Origin: an uncultured Lachnospiraceae bacterium
GTDB lineage: Bacteria; Bacillota; Clostridia; Lachnospirales; Lachnospiraceae
Reading direction: 5' to 3'
Length of the DNA: 64,000 nt
Assembly: GCA_910586315.1 (NCBI GenBank)
Contig: CAJUIP010000013.1
Location: forward strand, 1 to 64,000
Under the pieces are notes generated by a model. That model was given only the letters and a program-made list of their open reading frames with translations. It searched no databases and was not told where the DNA came from. Position numbers and translations under genes: made by a program. Below, in pieces: positions 33,017 to 41,989 of this stretch; within the stretch, counting starts at the first letter, position 1; every line of letters starts with the position of its first letter.

Positions 33017-33730
33017 ATGTATGAGTTTCAGAGCCGTGTCCGTTACAGTGAGACAGACATGGATGCAAAATTATCCCTTACGGGAATTATGAATTATTTT
33101 CAGGATTGTTCCACGTTTCAATCAGAGGACTGCGGTGTGGGACTTTCCTATCTGGAACGGGAGAAGAAGGCCTGGCTTTTATCTTCCTGGCAGATTCAGA
33201 TTTTAAAGCGGCCGAAGCTTGGCGATATGATTTTCATTGCCACCTGGCCTTATGAGATCAGAGGAATTTATGGGCTCAGGAATTTTGTGATTCTGGATGC
33301 AGACCGGAAATATCTGGTGAAAGCGAATTCCTGCTGGTTCCTTTTCGATACAGAGAAGGGAAAACCTATCCGGGTAACAAGGAAAGATGTGGATGCTTAT
33401 GGCGCGGAAGAGCCAAAGCTTTTCATGGAATACGCTCCACGGAAGATTCTGCTTCCGGGAGAGATGAGGGAAATGGGAAGGCGGTCTGTTTTAAAACATC
33501 AGATCGATACCAACCACCATGTAAATAATGCCCAGTATGTGGATATTGCCAGGGAAATTCTTCCAGAAGGGCTGGAAATCGGAGAGATTCGGGCAGAGTA
33601 TAAAAAGGCGGCAGTTTTCGGAGACGAGATGGTGGTGAAGGCGGCGAAGACGGAGGCCGGCTATGTAGTCTCTCTTTGCAGCGAAGATGACAGTGTTTTT
33701 GCAAATGTGGAACTGACCAGAAAATCATGA
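33017..33730 (+). CDS. Acyl-ACP thioesterase
   Basis: 237 residues with a double hot-dog fold, hydrolysing acyl-ACP to release fatty acids. It begins with the strand EFQSRVRYSETDMDAKLSL. The catalytic block of the FatA/FatB-type second hot-dog is ...HQIDTNHHVNNAQYVDIA (N/H pair plus following residues). Length fits bacterial acyl-ACP thioesterases. The ribosome-binding site is weak (AGAGACAAAAAG). The 61 nt between it and cvfB's start contain no terminator, so they are likely cotranscribed. Confidence 0.88.
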   Translation: MYEFQSRVRYSETDMDAKLSLTGIMNYFQDCSTFQSEDCGVGLSYLEREKKAWLLSSWQIQILKRPKLGDMIFIATWPYEIRGIYGLRNFVILDADRKYLVKANSCWFLFDTEKGKPIRVTRKDVDAYGAEEPKLFMEYAPRKILLPGEMREMGRRSVLKHQIDTNHHVNNAQYVDIAREILPEGLEIGEIRAEYKKAAVFGDEMVVKAAKTEAGYVVSLCSEDDSVFANVELTRKS

Positions 33731-33791
33731 ATCAGTGAAAATATTTCCGGAAGAGATTTTGGGAAGAGTGAAAGCGAGGACGAAGGACAGG

Positions 33792-34646
33792 ATGGAAATC
33801 GGAAAATTGCAGGAACTGGAAATTATAAAGGAGAAGGATTTTGGCGTGTATTTGGCGGAGCCCGGATGTAAAGATCCTGCAATGGAAAAAGGAGTTCTGC
33901 TCCCCAGAAAACAGGTGCCGGCCGGAGCGGGAATCGGAGATACGCTTTCCGTATTCCTTTATCGGGATTCGGAAGACCGTATGATCGCCACAACGACTGT
34001 CCCCAAGGTGACCCTGGGCGAAACGGCGGTTCTCGAAGTGAAGGAGACCTCAAAAATCGGAGCATTTTTGGATATGGGGCTGGAAAAAGATCTTCTTCTG
34101 CCGTTTAAAGAACAGACCCATCCGGTAAGAAAAGGAGAAAGGTGCCTGGTGGCGCTGTATATTGATAAAAGCAGGCGCCTGGCGGCTACGATGAAGGCGT
34201 ACCCCTATTTAAGAAGTGATTCCATGTATAAAACAGGGGATGAGGTTGACGGATTCGTGTTTGAGATTAATCCGGATCTGGGGGCGTTTGTGGCTGTGGA
34301 CGGGAAGTATCATGGCATGATTCCCCAAAGAGAGTTGTTTGGAGGCTACCAGGTGGGGGAAACCGTTCATGCACGCGTCACGAAGGTGCGTGAGGACGGA
34401 AAGCTGGATTTGAGCGCCAGAGACAAAGCACATAATCAGATTTTCGCGGATGCGGAGCTGGTCTTAAAAGGAATCCGGGAATTCGATGGAGTCCTTCCTT
34501 TTAATGATAAGGCGTCTCCGGAAGTCATTGCGAGAGAATTCAAATTGAGTAAGAATGCATTTAAACGCGCTGTTGGCCATCTTTTAAAAGATGGTAAAAT
34601 AGAAATCACAGAAAAAAATATCAGAATATTGGAGGAAACAAAATGA
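33792..34646 (+). CDS. cvfB: CvfB/YitL-type S1 RNA-binding protein
   Basis: 284 residues with three S1-like OB folds and a C-terminal winged helix (FKLSKNAFKRAVGHLLKDGK), the layout of CvfB, an RNA-binding protein affecting virulence gene expression in staphylococci. It starts with IGKLQELEIIKEKDFGVYL, the family's usual first strand. ATG 33792 (AAGGA upstream) is preferred; the frame is open to a GTG at 33735, which would add 19 residues. Its stop overlaps the ridA start by 4 nt (ATGA), so the two are coupled. Confidence 0.88.
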   Translation: MEIGKLQELEIIKEKDFGVYLAEPGCKDPAMEKGVLLPRKQVPAGAGIGDTLSVFLYRDSEDRMIATTTVPKVTLGETAVLEVKETSKIGAFLDMGLEKDLLLPFKEQTHPVRKGERCLVALYIDKSRRLAATMKAYPYLRSDSMYKTGDEVDGFVFEINPDLGAFVAVDGKYHGMIPQRELFGGYQVGETVHARVTKVREDGKLDLSARDKAHNQIFADAELVLKGIREFDGVLPFNDKASPEVIAREFKLSKNAFKRAVGHLLKDGKIEITEKNIRILEETK

Positions 34647-35017
34647 AGAAAGTAATCAGTACAACAAACGCGCCTGCTGCCATCGGACCCTATTCCCAGG
34701 CCATCGAAGCCAATGGATTTGTATTTGCATCCGGCCAGATTCCCGTAAATCCGGCAACCGGAGAGGTTCCGGAAGGAATTGAGGCGCAGGCGGAGCAGGT
34801 AATGAAGAACATGAAGAACCTTCTGGAAGCTGCCGGAACATCCATCGACAACGTGGTGAAAACCACAGTATTCATCCAGAGCATGGATGATTTTGGAACC
34901 ATTAACGGCATCTATTCCAAATATTTTGAGAAGGACTGCCCGGCCCGTTCCTGTGTGGAGGTGGCAAAGCTTCCCAAGGGTGTGCTTCTTGAGATGGAAG
35001 CCATTGCAGTGAAATAA
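34643..35017 (+). CDS. ridA: RidA-family enamine/imine deaminase
   Basis: 124 residues. The family signature PIGPYSQA appears as AIGPYSQAIEANGF, with the catalytic arginine in the late block CPARSCVEVAKLPKG. It hydrolyses reactive 2-aminoacrylate-type intermediates made by PLP enzymes. GGAGG upstream. Trimer-forming cytoplasmic protein of normal length. Confidence 0.95.
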   Translation: MKKVISTTNAPAAIGPYSQAIEANGFVFASGQIPVNPATGEVPEGIEAQAEQVMKNMKNLLEAAGTSIDNVVKTTVFIQSMDDFGTINGIYSKYFEKDCPARSCVEVAKLPKGVLLEMEAIAVK

Positions 35018-35050
35018 CTGACTGTCATTTTTTACAAAGAAGTCATAGAA

Positions 35051-35085
35051 AATGTCCCGTTTTTATAATAAAACGGGACATTTTT
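35051..35085 (+). terminator. Rho-independent terminator after ridA
   Basis: AATGTCCCGTTTT / AAAACGGGACATT, perfect 13-bp stem with T run. Confidence 0.95.
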
Positions 35086-35360
35086 AATAATAATTCGGAC
35101 GTCATATGCAAAATACATGGAAATATTTTTAATATTTTGGTGATTTACAATATGGAAAAAAGAATTTGATTTGTGTACCATATTATACAAGTCTATCCTG
35201 ATGTCCTATTCACATTATATTCAGCTAAAGTCCGCCCTGCCGATAAACGGATATACCCGATAAAGCGGAGCGCGCTGTCCTGCAAAGTTTCGTCAGATAT
35301 AATGTGGACAGAACATGGGAGGAGGATATGTGAAAGAGATACAGAAGCGGGAGGAACTCA
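35086..35360 (+). promoter_or_regulatory. Leader of the MalK-like ATPase gene
   Basis: AT-rich gap after the ridA terminator. TATAAT at 35298-35303 with CTGTCC 17 bp upstream is a possible but weak promoter. A strong GGGAGGAGG at 35317-35325 sits ahead of a minimal ATGTGA start-stop (35328) and a short GTG frame (35330-35392). I see no riboswitch. Confidence 0.4.
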
Positions 35361-35392
35361 ATGTCTGGTTTAGTATTAAAGAATGTAAATAA
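35330..35392 (+). CDS. Possible 20-codon upstream ORF overlapping the ATPase start
   Basis: GTG 35330 lies 4-5 nt after GGAGGAGG and encodes about 20 residues before TAA at 35390, running out of frame across the ATPase start at 35361. Its translation would help or limit initiation at the ATPase's own GGGAGGAACTCA site. The product resembles nothing known. It may be chance; the strong ribosome-binding site is the only support. Confidence 0.3.
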   Translation: MKEIQKREELNVWFSIKECK

Positions 35393-36470
35393 GATTTATC
35401 CCAGCGGCCAGCAGGCGGTGAAAGATTTTAATCTGGAAATTGAAAACCGTGAATTTTTGATTCTGACAGGGCCCACAGGCTGCGGAAAATCCACATTGCT
35501 CCGTATGATAGCCGGTCTTGAGGAAATCAGTTCCGGTTCTCTTTTTATCGGCGGAAAGGATATGACGGATTCTGAACCAAGGGACAGAAACATTGCCATG
35601 GTGTTTAAGAATAGTATTTTGTATCCGGAAATGAGCGTTTTGGACAATCTTTCTTTTGCGCTTCGCATGGGGAAAATGGCTCAGGATGAAATTGATGGGA
35701 GAGTGAAAGAGGCGGCCGGGTTTTTGAATCTTGATTCTATTCTGGAACAGATGCCGGCGGAATTGACGAAGGAAGAAACGTATCGCGTTCTTCTGGGACG
35801 GGCTTTGGTGCGTCGTCCGGGGATTTTGCTTCTGGACAGTGTCATCGCAGATCTGGAAGAAGAGCTTCAGGTGGTTTTAAGACAGGAACTTCTGGAAATA
35901 TACCAGAAAATGGATATGACCGTGATCTATGCGACGGATAATCAGGGAACGGCAGGAACACTGGCAACCAGAATGATTGTCATGGAGGACGGCATGATCT
36001 GCCAGGATGATACATATGAGAATCTGGTGAAGAACCCGGTGAACCGGTTTGTTGCCGGTGTTGTGGGACGGGTGCCTATGAACTTTTTTCCTGCAACTGT
36101 TATAAAGCAGGAAAATCAGGCGGGACTTAAGCTTAAAAGCGGCCAGATTCTGCTGCCGGATGAGGCGGGAAAAGCCTTGATTGACGGAGCGTATCCTGGA
36201 AAGGAAGTTATTGCGGGAATCCGTGCAGACGGCCTTCATCTGGTAGAAAATGCGTCCGGAAACAGCAATGGGATTCTTACGGTTACATTCCAGGGAATGG
36301 CGGGCGGTAAAGCGGAAACGGCTCTTAAATTTTTAGAAAATGAGACGGAGGGGCTCTGCCTGGCAAGTCAGGCCCCTGACTGCGGGACTGGCGGGAGGAT
36401 TAAGCTGTCAGTGGATGCAGAAGGGCTTTACCTTTTTGACCGTGAAACCGGAAAAACCATCACAAATTAA
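35361..36470 (+). CDS. MalK/UgpC-type ABC ATPase with degenerate catalytic motifs
   Basis: 369 residues with the architecture of sugar-importer ATPases: nucleotide-binding domain (1-235) and a C-terminal OB/TOBE regulatory region (240-369). Walker A is intact (GPTGCGKS, 37-44). However, the Q-loop glutamine is K83 (MVFKN), the LSGGQ signature reads LTKEE (135-139), the catalytic glutamate after Walker B is S160 (ILLLDS), the D-loop reads ADLE and the switch histidine is D193 (ATDNQ). It may bind ATP but should barely hydrolyse it. No permease genes are near. The next gene is a CdaR-type regulator, then ftsEX, so it may be a regulatory pseudo-ATPase (inference). Confidence 0.87.
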   Translation: MSGLVLKNVNKIYPSGQQAVKDFNLEIENREFLILTGPTGCGKSTLLRMIAGLEEISSGSLFIGGKDMTDSEPRDRNIAMVFKNSILYPEMSVLDNLSFALRMGKMAQDEIDGRVKEAAGFLNLDSILEQMPAELTKEETYRVLLGRALVRRPGILLLDSVIADLEEELQVVLRQELLEIYQKMDMTVIYATDNQGTAGTLATRMIVMEDGMICQDDTYENLVKNPVNRFVAGVVGRVPMNFFPATVIKQENQAGLKLKSGQILLPDEAGKALIDGAYPGKEVIAGIRADGLHLVENASGNSNGILTVTFQGMAGGKAETALKFLENETEGLCLASQAPDCGTGGRIKLSVDAEGLYLFDRETGKTITN

Positions 36471-36480
36471 GATGATAAAG

Positions 36481-36517
36481 AAGGGACTGATACATTTTAC
36501 TGTGTCAGTCCTTTTTT
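36481..36517 (+). terminator. Rho-independent terminator after the MalK-like gene
   Basis: AAGGGACTGATACA / TGTGTCAGTCCTTTTTT with a TTTTAC loop. It separates the ATPase from the CdaR-like gene. Confidence 0.9.
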
Positions 36518-36612
36518 GTGAAAAAATACAAAATTTTTCTTCCCTTTTTTGTGCTTTTGCATTAAAATAGTATGTGGATAAATGCCCATATTTGTGAAAA
36601 GGAGAGGACATT

Positions 36613-37701
36613 ATGATTTCAAATCAAATATTACAGTGCAACATTGAGGGGATGAAAGAAATTACGCGAATTGACCTCTGCGTTTGCGACGTAGAGGGAA
36701 AGGTCCTGGCCTCCACATTAAAACATGCAGAAGAGTATGAAAGTGCTATCCTCACTTTTGTGGATTCACCGGCTGACAGCCAGGTAATTTCTGGTTACCA
36801 GTTCTTTAAAGTATTTGACGAGCATCAGCTGGAGTATATCCTGCTTGCTAAGGGCGGCAGCGACGACGTATATATGGTGGGTAAGCTGGCGGCCTTCCAG
36901 ATTCAGAATCTTCTGGTGGCTTACAAGGAGCGGTTCGATAAGGATAACTTCATTAAGAATCTGCTTTTGGATAATCTTCTTCTGGTTGATATTTATAACC
37001 GGGCAAAGAAGCTTCACATTGAAACGAATGTAAAACGTGTGGTTTTCCTGATTGAGACGAAGAATGAAAAGGATGTCAATGCACTGGAAACGGTGAGAAG
37101 CCTGTTCTCGGCAAAGACAAAGGATTTCATCACCGCAGTGGATGAAAAAAATATTATTCTGGTGCGGGAGGTGAAGCAGGGAGAAAGCTATGAGGATCTG
37201 GAAAAAACGGCCAATACGATTCTCGATATGCTGAATACGGAAGCCATGTCCAAGGTACATATTGCCTTTGGTACGATTGTGAATGAAATTAAGGATGTAT
37301 CCCGGTCGTATAAGGAAGCGAAAATGGCTCTGGATGTGGGAAAAATCTTTTACAGCGGAAAGAATGTGGTGGCATATTCCAAGCTTGGCATCGGACGTCT
37401 GATCTATCAGCTCCCTCTGCCTTTATGCCGTATGTTTATTAAGGAAATTTTTGATGGAAAGAATCCGGATGAATTTGACGAGGAGACGCTGACTACAATC
37501 AACAAATTTTTTGAGAACAGCCTGAACGTATCGGAGACTTCAAGACAGCTTTACATCCACAGAAATACCCTGGTTTACCGCCTGGATAAGCTTCAGAAGA
37601 GCACAGGCCTGGATCTTCGCGTGTTTGAAGATGCCATTACCTTCAAGATTGCCCTTATGGTAGTAAAATACATGAAGTATATGGAGAACCTGGATTACTG
37701 A
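36613..37701 (+). CDS. CdaR/PucR-family transcriptional regulator
   Basis: 362 residues. The N terminus resembles the sugar-diacid-recognition domain of CdaR; the middle (about 140-285) is a GGDEF-like regulatory domain without active-site residues; the C terminus is a PucR-type helix-turn-helix (ETSRQLYIHRNTLVYRLDKL, about 315-335). Such proteins respond to sugar diacids or other small carboxylates in known cases; the ligand here is unknown. A good AAAGGAGAGG precedes the ATG. ftsE starts 2 nt after its stop. Confidence 0.88.
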   Translation: MISNQILQCNIEGMKEITRIDLCVCDVEGKVLASTLKHAEEYESAILTFVDSPADSQVISGYQFFKVFDEHQLEYILLAKGGSDDVYMVGKLAAFQIQNLLVAYKERFDKDNFIKNLLLDNLLLVDIYNRAKKLHIETNVKRVVFLIETKNEKDVNALETVRSLFSAKTKDFITAVDEKNIILVREVKQGESYEDLEKTANTILDMLNTEAMSKVHIAFGTIVNEIKDVSRSYKEAKMALDVGKIFYSGKNVVAYSKLGIGRLIYQLPLPLCRMFIKEIFDGKNPDEFDEETLTTINKFFENSLNVSETSRQLYIHRNTLVYRLDKLQKSTGLDLRVFEDAITFKIALMVVKYMKYMENLDY

Positions 37702-37703
37702 TT

Positions 37704-38390
37704 ATGATAGAAATTTCGAATCTGACAAAGACCTATGAGAAGAGCAGCCGCGCCTTAAAGGGGCTTGACATTATCATTGACGACGGGGAATTTGTCTTTA
37801 TTACGGGCCGGAGCGGTTCGGGGAAATCCACTTTGTTAAAGATTCTGCTAAAAGAAGTGGAACCAACCTCCGGCCGTGTTGTTGTCAATGACATGGATCT
37901 GGGAAGAATGCCAAGGCGGTATATTCCCAAATACCGGAGAAGACTGGGGGTGGTTTTCCAGGATTTCCGGCTTTTGAAGGACAGAACGGTTTATGAAAAT
38001 GTGGCTTTTGCCCAGCGGGTGATTGGGGCTTCCGGACGAACGATCCGGGAATCGGTTCCGCAGATGTTAAAAATGGTGGGTCTTTCGTCCAAGTATAAGT
38101 CCTATCCGCACCAGCTTTCAGGGGGAGAGCAGCAGAGAGTTGCCATTGCAAGGGCTCTGATCAACAGGCCGGAAGTGCTGCTGGCCGACGAGCCCACCGG
38201 AAACTTAGACCCGCATAACGCTATGGAGATCATGAGGCTTTTGGAGGAGATCAACAGGCAGGGGACGACAGTGATTGTCGTGACCCACAGCCGCGAAATT
38301 GTGAATATGATGAAAAAACGCGTGATTACCATTGACAAAGGCATCATAATCGGCGATGAGGAAGAAAGCGGGTACTGGTATGAGAATTAG
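37704..38390 (+). CDS. ftsE: Cell-division ABC ATPase FtsE
   Basis: 228 residues. Walker A GRSGSGKST, signature LSGGEQQRVAIARAL, Walker B VLLADEPTGNLD and switch VVTHS are all intact. With FtsX it controls murein hydrolases at the septum or during cell elongation. MIEISNLTKTYEK start is typical. The two-gene overlap with ftsX and the nearby murein hydrolase activator confirm assignment. Confidence 0.95.
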   Translation: MIEISNLTKTYEKSSRALKGLDIIIDDGEFVFITGRSGSGKSTLLKILLKEVEPTSGRVVVNDMDLGRMPRRYIPKYRRRLGVVFQDFRLLKDRTVYENVAFAQRVIGASGRTIRESVPQMLKMVGLSSKYKSYPHQLSGGEQQRVAIARALINRPEVLLADEPTGNLDPHNAMEIMRLLEEINRQGTTVIVVTHSREIVNMMKKRVITIDKGIIIGDEEESGYWYEN

Positions 38391-39294
38391 CACACTTTTG
38401 TTCTGTCTGAAACAGGGCATAGTGAATATATGCAGAAATATCTGGTTCTCTCTTGCTTCGACAGCGATTATTTCTGCGTGTATTTTTTTGTTCTGTGTTT
38501 TTTATTCCGTGGTTACCAACATCCAGTATATGGTGGTTACGGCGGAGTCCACCATGGGAATCTCCGTGTTTTTTGATGAAAACCTGACGGAGGGAGAGAT
38601 TCTTGAAATCGGTGAAACCATAAAGGCGGACTGTGATACACAGATCAAAGATATGAAATACATTTCGGCAGAGGAGGCCTGGGGAAGCTTTAAAGACGAA
38701 TATTTTGGAGAAGACAGCAGTCTGGCTGAGGGCTTTGCCGAGGATAATCCTCTGGCGGGCTCTGCATCCTATGAAATTTTCCTCTATAATATTGCGGATC
38801 AGGGCCCGGTGGTTCAGTATCTGGAAGCGGTTTCGGGAGTCAGAAAGGTCAATTACTCCAACAGCGCGGCGGCAGGTTTATCCAGTTTCAATAAGATTCT
38901 GGCCATGCTGTTTGGAGCCATGATCCTTATGCTGCTGGCCGTCGCAGTGTTTTTAATCAGCAACACGATTTCCGTCGCAGCGGAATTTCGAAAGAACGAA
39001 AATCAAATCATGCGGCTGATCGGCGCAACAAATTTTATGATACGGGCGCCGTTTGTGGTGGAGGGAACACTTTTGGGACTTTTAGGGGCATCCATTCCCC
39101 TTGCGGCTATGTATTTTCTGTATCGTCAGACTGTGGAATATGTGGCGCTGCGGTTCCAGCTGCTTTCAGGGATTATCCGTTTCCTTCCTGTTGAGACTAT
39201 CTATCCGCCCATGGCAGGCGTTTCCCTGGCTCTTGGCGGCGGACTTGGCTTAATCGTTAGTTTCATGACCATCCGCAGGCATCTGCGGGTGTAG
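38380..39294 (+). CDS. ftsX: Cell-division permease FtsX
   Basis: 304 residues: first helix after residue 20, a large extracellular loop (about 45-165) that contacts hydrolase activators, then three C-terminal helices with the FtsX-domain motif ENQIMRLIGATNFMIRAPF. The ATG at 38380, overlapping the ftsE end by 11 nt, gives the usual MRISTLLFCLKQG start; the in-frame ATG 38356 adds eight residues. Confidence 0.93.
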   Translation: MRISTLLFCLKQGIVNICRNIWFSLASTAIISACIFLFCVFYSVVTNIQYMVVTAESTMGISVFFDENLTEGEILEIGETIKADCDTQIKDMKYISAEEAWGSFKDEYFGEDSSLAEGFAEDNPLAGSASYEIFLYNIADQGPVVQYLEAVSGVRKVNYSNSAAAGLSSFNKILAMLFGAMILMLLAVAVFLISNTISVAAEFRKNENQIMRLIGATNFMIRAPFVVEGTLLGLLGASIPLAAMYFLYRQTVEYVALRFQLLSGIIRFLPVETIYPPMAGVSLALGGGLGLIVSFMTIRRHLRV

Positions 39295-39303
39295 GAGAGC
39301 GAT

Positions 39304-40506
39304 ATGAAGAAACATAAGAGACTGCTGGGGGCTGTGTTCTTTGGAATCTGCATTCTGTGTGCCGCTTTTCCGGCCGGGGCGACAAAAGCCGGCCTGGACG
39401 ATGCAAAGAAAAAGCGGACGGCTCTGGAAGAGGAGAAGAAAAAAACTGAGGACATTATTAAGAACCTTGAGAGTTTAAAAAATGATGCGGCTGCGTATGT
39501 GAAAAAGCTGGATGCCAGTCTGGAGGCCATAAGTGATGAACTTTCCGCTTTGGAGGCGGATATCAAGAACAAAGAAGATCAAATCGAGGTCACCCGGGGG
39601 GAGCTCGATGAGGCAAAAGAGACGGAAAAAAAGCAGTATGAATCCATGAAGCTGCGGATAAAATATATGTATGAGAAAGGGGACAGCTCGTATGTGGACC
39701 TTCTCATGCAGGCAGAGTCCCTGTCGGAGCTTTTAAATAAAGCAGAGTATATTGCCAAAATCTCATCCTATGACAGGCGGATGCTCGACGAGTATGCGGC
39801 CACAAAGGAGCGGATCGCAGAAAAAGAGCACGCCTTGGAGGAGGAACATATAAAGCTTCTTTCTCTGCAGGAGGAAGCGGAGGCCAGGCATGCGTCCGTG
39901 GAGCAGCTTTTATCAGCCAAACAGACGGAGCTAAAAAAATACGAAAGCCAGATTACACAGGCGGAAGGGCAGCTTTCTGAGTACGAAAAGGATCTGGAGG
40001 CTCAGGAACAGGCCATAAAAGTTATCGAGGCAGAGCTTAAGCGGAAGGAAGAAGAGGCCAGAAAAAAGGCGGAAGAAGCCGGGAAAGCGTATAAAACCAA
40101 GAGTCTTGGAGATATTAGCTTCACGTGGCCATGCCCTGGCAGCAGCCGGATCACATCGGGGTTTGGCGGCCGTTCTTCACCGACGGAAGGCGCTTCCACC
40201 AATCATCAGGGAATTGATATCGGGGCTCCTACAGGAACCGATATTGTGGCGGCAGCGTCCGGCGAAGTGGTAGTTTCCACATACAGCTATTCTGCCGGAA
40301 ATTACATCATGATCAGCCATGGAGGCGGAGTTTACACTGTTTATATGCACGCGTCAAAGCTTTTGGCGTCTGTGGGACAGACCGTGAAACAGGGGCAGGT
40401 CATCGCGAAGGTGGGTTCCACCGGATATTCTACCGGACCTCATCTGCATTTTGGAATCCGTGCTGGCGGTACATATGTGAATCCGCGCCAGTATGTGAGT
40501 CCGTAG
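39304..40506 (+). CDS. EnvC/PcsB-type murein hydrolase (activator): coiled coil plus M23 domain
   Basis: 400 residues: signal peptide (about 1-26), a long coiled coil (about 30-260, rich in EEKKK/KKAEE heptads), then an M23 LytM domain. Zinc ligands fit H301 and D305 (HQGIDIGAP) and the HLH motif at 380-382 (GPHLHFG); all are present, so it could be catalytic, unlike E. coli EnvC. Directly downstream of ftsEX, 9 nt after ftsX: the standard position of the FtsEX-controlled hydrolase or activator. Secreted to the cell-wall side. Confidence 0.92.
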   Translation: MKKHKRLLGAVFFGICILCAAFPAGATKAGLDDAKKKRTALEEEKKKTEDIIKNLESLKNDAAAYVKKLDASLEAISDELSALEADIKNKEDQIEVTRGELDEAKETEKKQYESMKLRIKYMYEKGDSSYVDLLMQAESLSELLNKAEYIAKISSYDRRMLDEYAATKERIAEKEHALEEEHIKLLSLQEEAEARHASVEQLLSAKQTELKKYESQITQAEGQLSEYEKDLEAQEQAIKVIEAELKRKEEEARKKAEEAGKAYKTKSLGDISFTWPCPGSSRITSGFGGRSSPTEGASTNHQGIDIGAPTGTDIVAAASGEVVVSTYSYSAGNYIMISHGGGVYTVYMHASKLLASVGQTVKQGQVIAKVGSTGYSTGPHLHFGIRAGGTYVNPRQYVSP

Positions 40507-40521
40507 TCGGAGGTACAATTT

Positions 40522-41883
40522 ATGACAGAACAGGAGAAGAAGGACTTGGAAGAAAGAGAGACAAAAAATAAATTCTGGAAGGGTGTGCTGGTGGGGGCAC
40601 TGGTGACGGCCTTTTCCGGACTCATTGCAGTGGGAATGGCGGCAGGAATCTGGATTGTGGCCCGTGGAGTCAATGTAGACCAGAGCGCTCAGGTTCAGGC
40701 GGCTGATGAGGGAAATGGCGATGGAAAGCTGGATATGGCAAAAATTGGTCCCAAGCTAAATTACATGCAGGAGCTAATTAATCAGTATTTCCTGTTTGAC
40801 GAGGAGGAAAGGGAGGATCCGGAGGAGTGGATTTACAGCGGCCTGGTATATTCTCTTCAGGATCCTTATTCTGTGTATTACACTCCGGAGGAATATGAGA
40901 GCGTTGTGGAGAGCAATGAAGGGGAATATTGCGGGATTGGCGTTCAGGTGAGCCAGAACGTGTATACGGGTATCATAACAGTAGTTAAGGTCTTTAAGGG
41001 GACTCCGGCGGAGAAGGCCGGAATGCTGCCGGGAGATATTCTGACCGCAGTGGGCGACATGGATGTGTCAGGCTTGGATCTGAGTCTACTAGTCAGTGAT
41101 TATATCAAGGGCGAAGAGGGCACAGAGGTGAGTCTTACGGTTTACCGGGAATCCACGGAGGACTATGTGGAGATGACCATGGAGCGCGCCATGGTGGAAA
41201 ATCCCACAGTGGAATATACTATGCTGGAGAATAAGATCGGCTATATTTCTCTGTCTTCTTTTGAAGAGGTATCAGGGGACCAGTTTAAGAAGGCAGTGGA
41301 TTCCCTGGAGGGAGAGGGAATGGAAGGCCTGGTTGTGGATTTGAGAAATAACGGCGGCGGCGTGGTGAACGCGGCCAAAGCGATTGCGGATTATCTGCTT
41401 CCGGAAGGAGACGCCATCGTGAGCTTTAAAGGAAAGGGCGTTCCTGACAGCAGTTTCAGCTCAGAGGACGGACATCAGGTGGACGTTCCCATTGTGGTTC
41501 TGGTGAATGGCCAGAGCGCCAGCGCATCCGAGGTTCTTACCGGCGCTTTGAAAGACAATGACTGGGGAATCGTTGTGGGAACCAAAACATTTGGAAAGGG
41601 TATTGCCCAGGGCGTTTTTCCAATGATGGATGGGAGTGCTGTGAAGCTGACAACGGCCTACTACTATGTTCCTTCGGGGGAATGTATTCATGAGCTGGGA
41701 ATCGAGCCGGACGTGGAAGTGGAGCTTCGTGAAGACTTAAGAAGCATGATTGAAATTCCGAAAGACGAAGACAATCAGCTTAAGGCGGCAGTGGGGGTTC
41801 TGCTTCGCGGAACAGACGCAGTGAAAAAGGAACTGGAGGCGTTGGAAGAGACGGCAAAGGCAGATGCCCCTGGAGAACCGTAA
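40522..41883 (+). CDS. CtpA-type C-terminal processing serine protease (S41, PDZ)
   Basis: 453 residues: single N-terminal transmembrane helix (about 24-48), a helical region, a PDZ domain (about 135-215; GTPAEKAGMLPGDILTAVG) and the S41 protease core. The Ser of SASASEV (331-338) and K359 of TFGKGIAQ are the Ser-Lys dyad. Anchored outside the membrane. 15 nt after the M23 gene, so it is probably part of the ftsEX transcription unit; homologues trim or degrade cell-wall hydrolases and their activators. Confidence 0.93.
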   Translation: MTEQEKKDLEERETKNKFWKGVLVGALVTAFSGLIAVGMAAGIWIVARGVNVDQSAQVQAADEGNGDGKLDMAKIGPKLNYMQELINQYFLFDEEEREDPEEWIYSGLVYSLQDPYSVYYTPEEYESVVESNEGEYCGIGVQVSQNVYTGIITVVKVFKGTPAEKAGMLPGDILTAVGDMDVSGLDLSLLVSDYIKGEEGTEVSLTVYRESTEDYVEMTMERAMVENPTVEYTMLENKIGYISLSSFEEVSGDQFKKAVDSLEGEGMEGLVVDLRNNGGGVVNAAKAIADYLLPEGDAIVSFKGKGVPDSSFSSEDGHQVDVPIVVLVNGQSASASEVLTGALKDNDWGIVVGTKTFGKGIAQGVFPMMDGSAVKLTTAYYYVPSGECIHELGIEPDVEVELREDLRSMIEIPKDEDNQLKAAVGVLLRGTDAVKKELEALEETAKADAPGEP

Positions 41884-41922
41884 CAACTGTAGCAAAAAAA
41901 TGAAGAAGTGCGGGAAAAGTGC

Positions 41923-41951
41923 TTGCATTTTTTCCGCATTTGTGATATGTT
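41923..41951 (+). promoter_or_regulatory. Candidate S10-operon promoter
   Basis: TTGCAT (41923-41928), 17-bp spacer and TATGTT (41946-41951), 230 bp before rpsJ. The -10 is extended on its 5' side by TGTGA. It produces a long structured leader. Confidence 0.65.
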
Positions 41952-41989
41952 AATGTAGCTGTGGCATGATAGCTGTGAAGCGAGAGGTT

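Noticed and set aside
35173..35373. 66-codon + strand frame between ridA and the MalK-like gene
   Set aside because: No ribosome-binding site, no family match, overlaps the likely promoter and the ATPase start.
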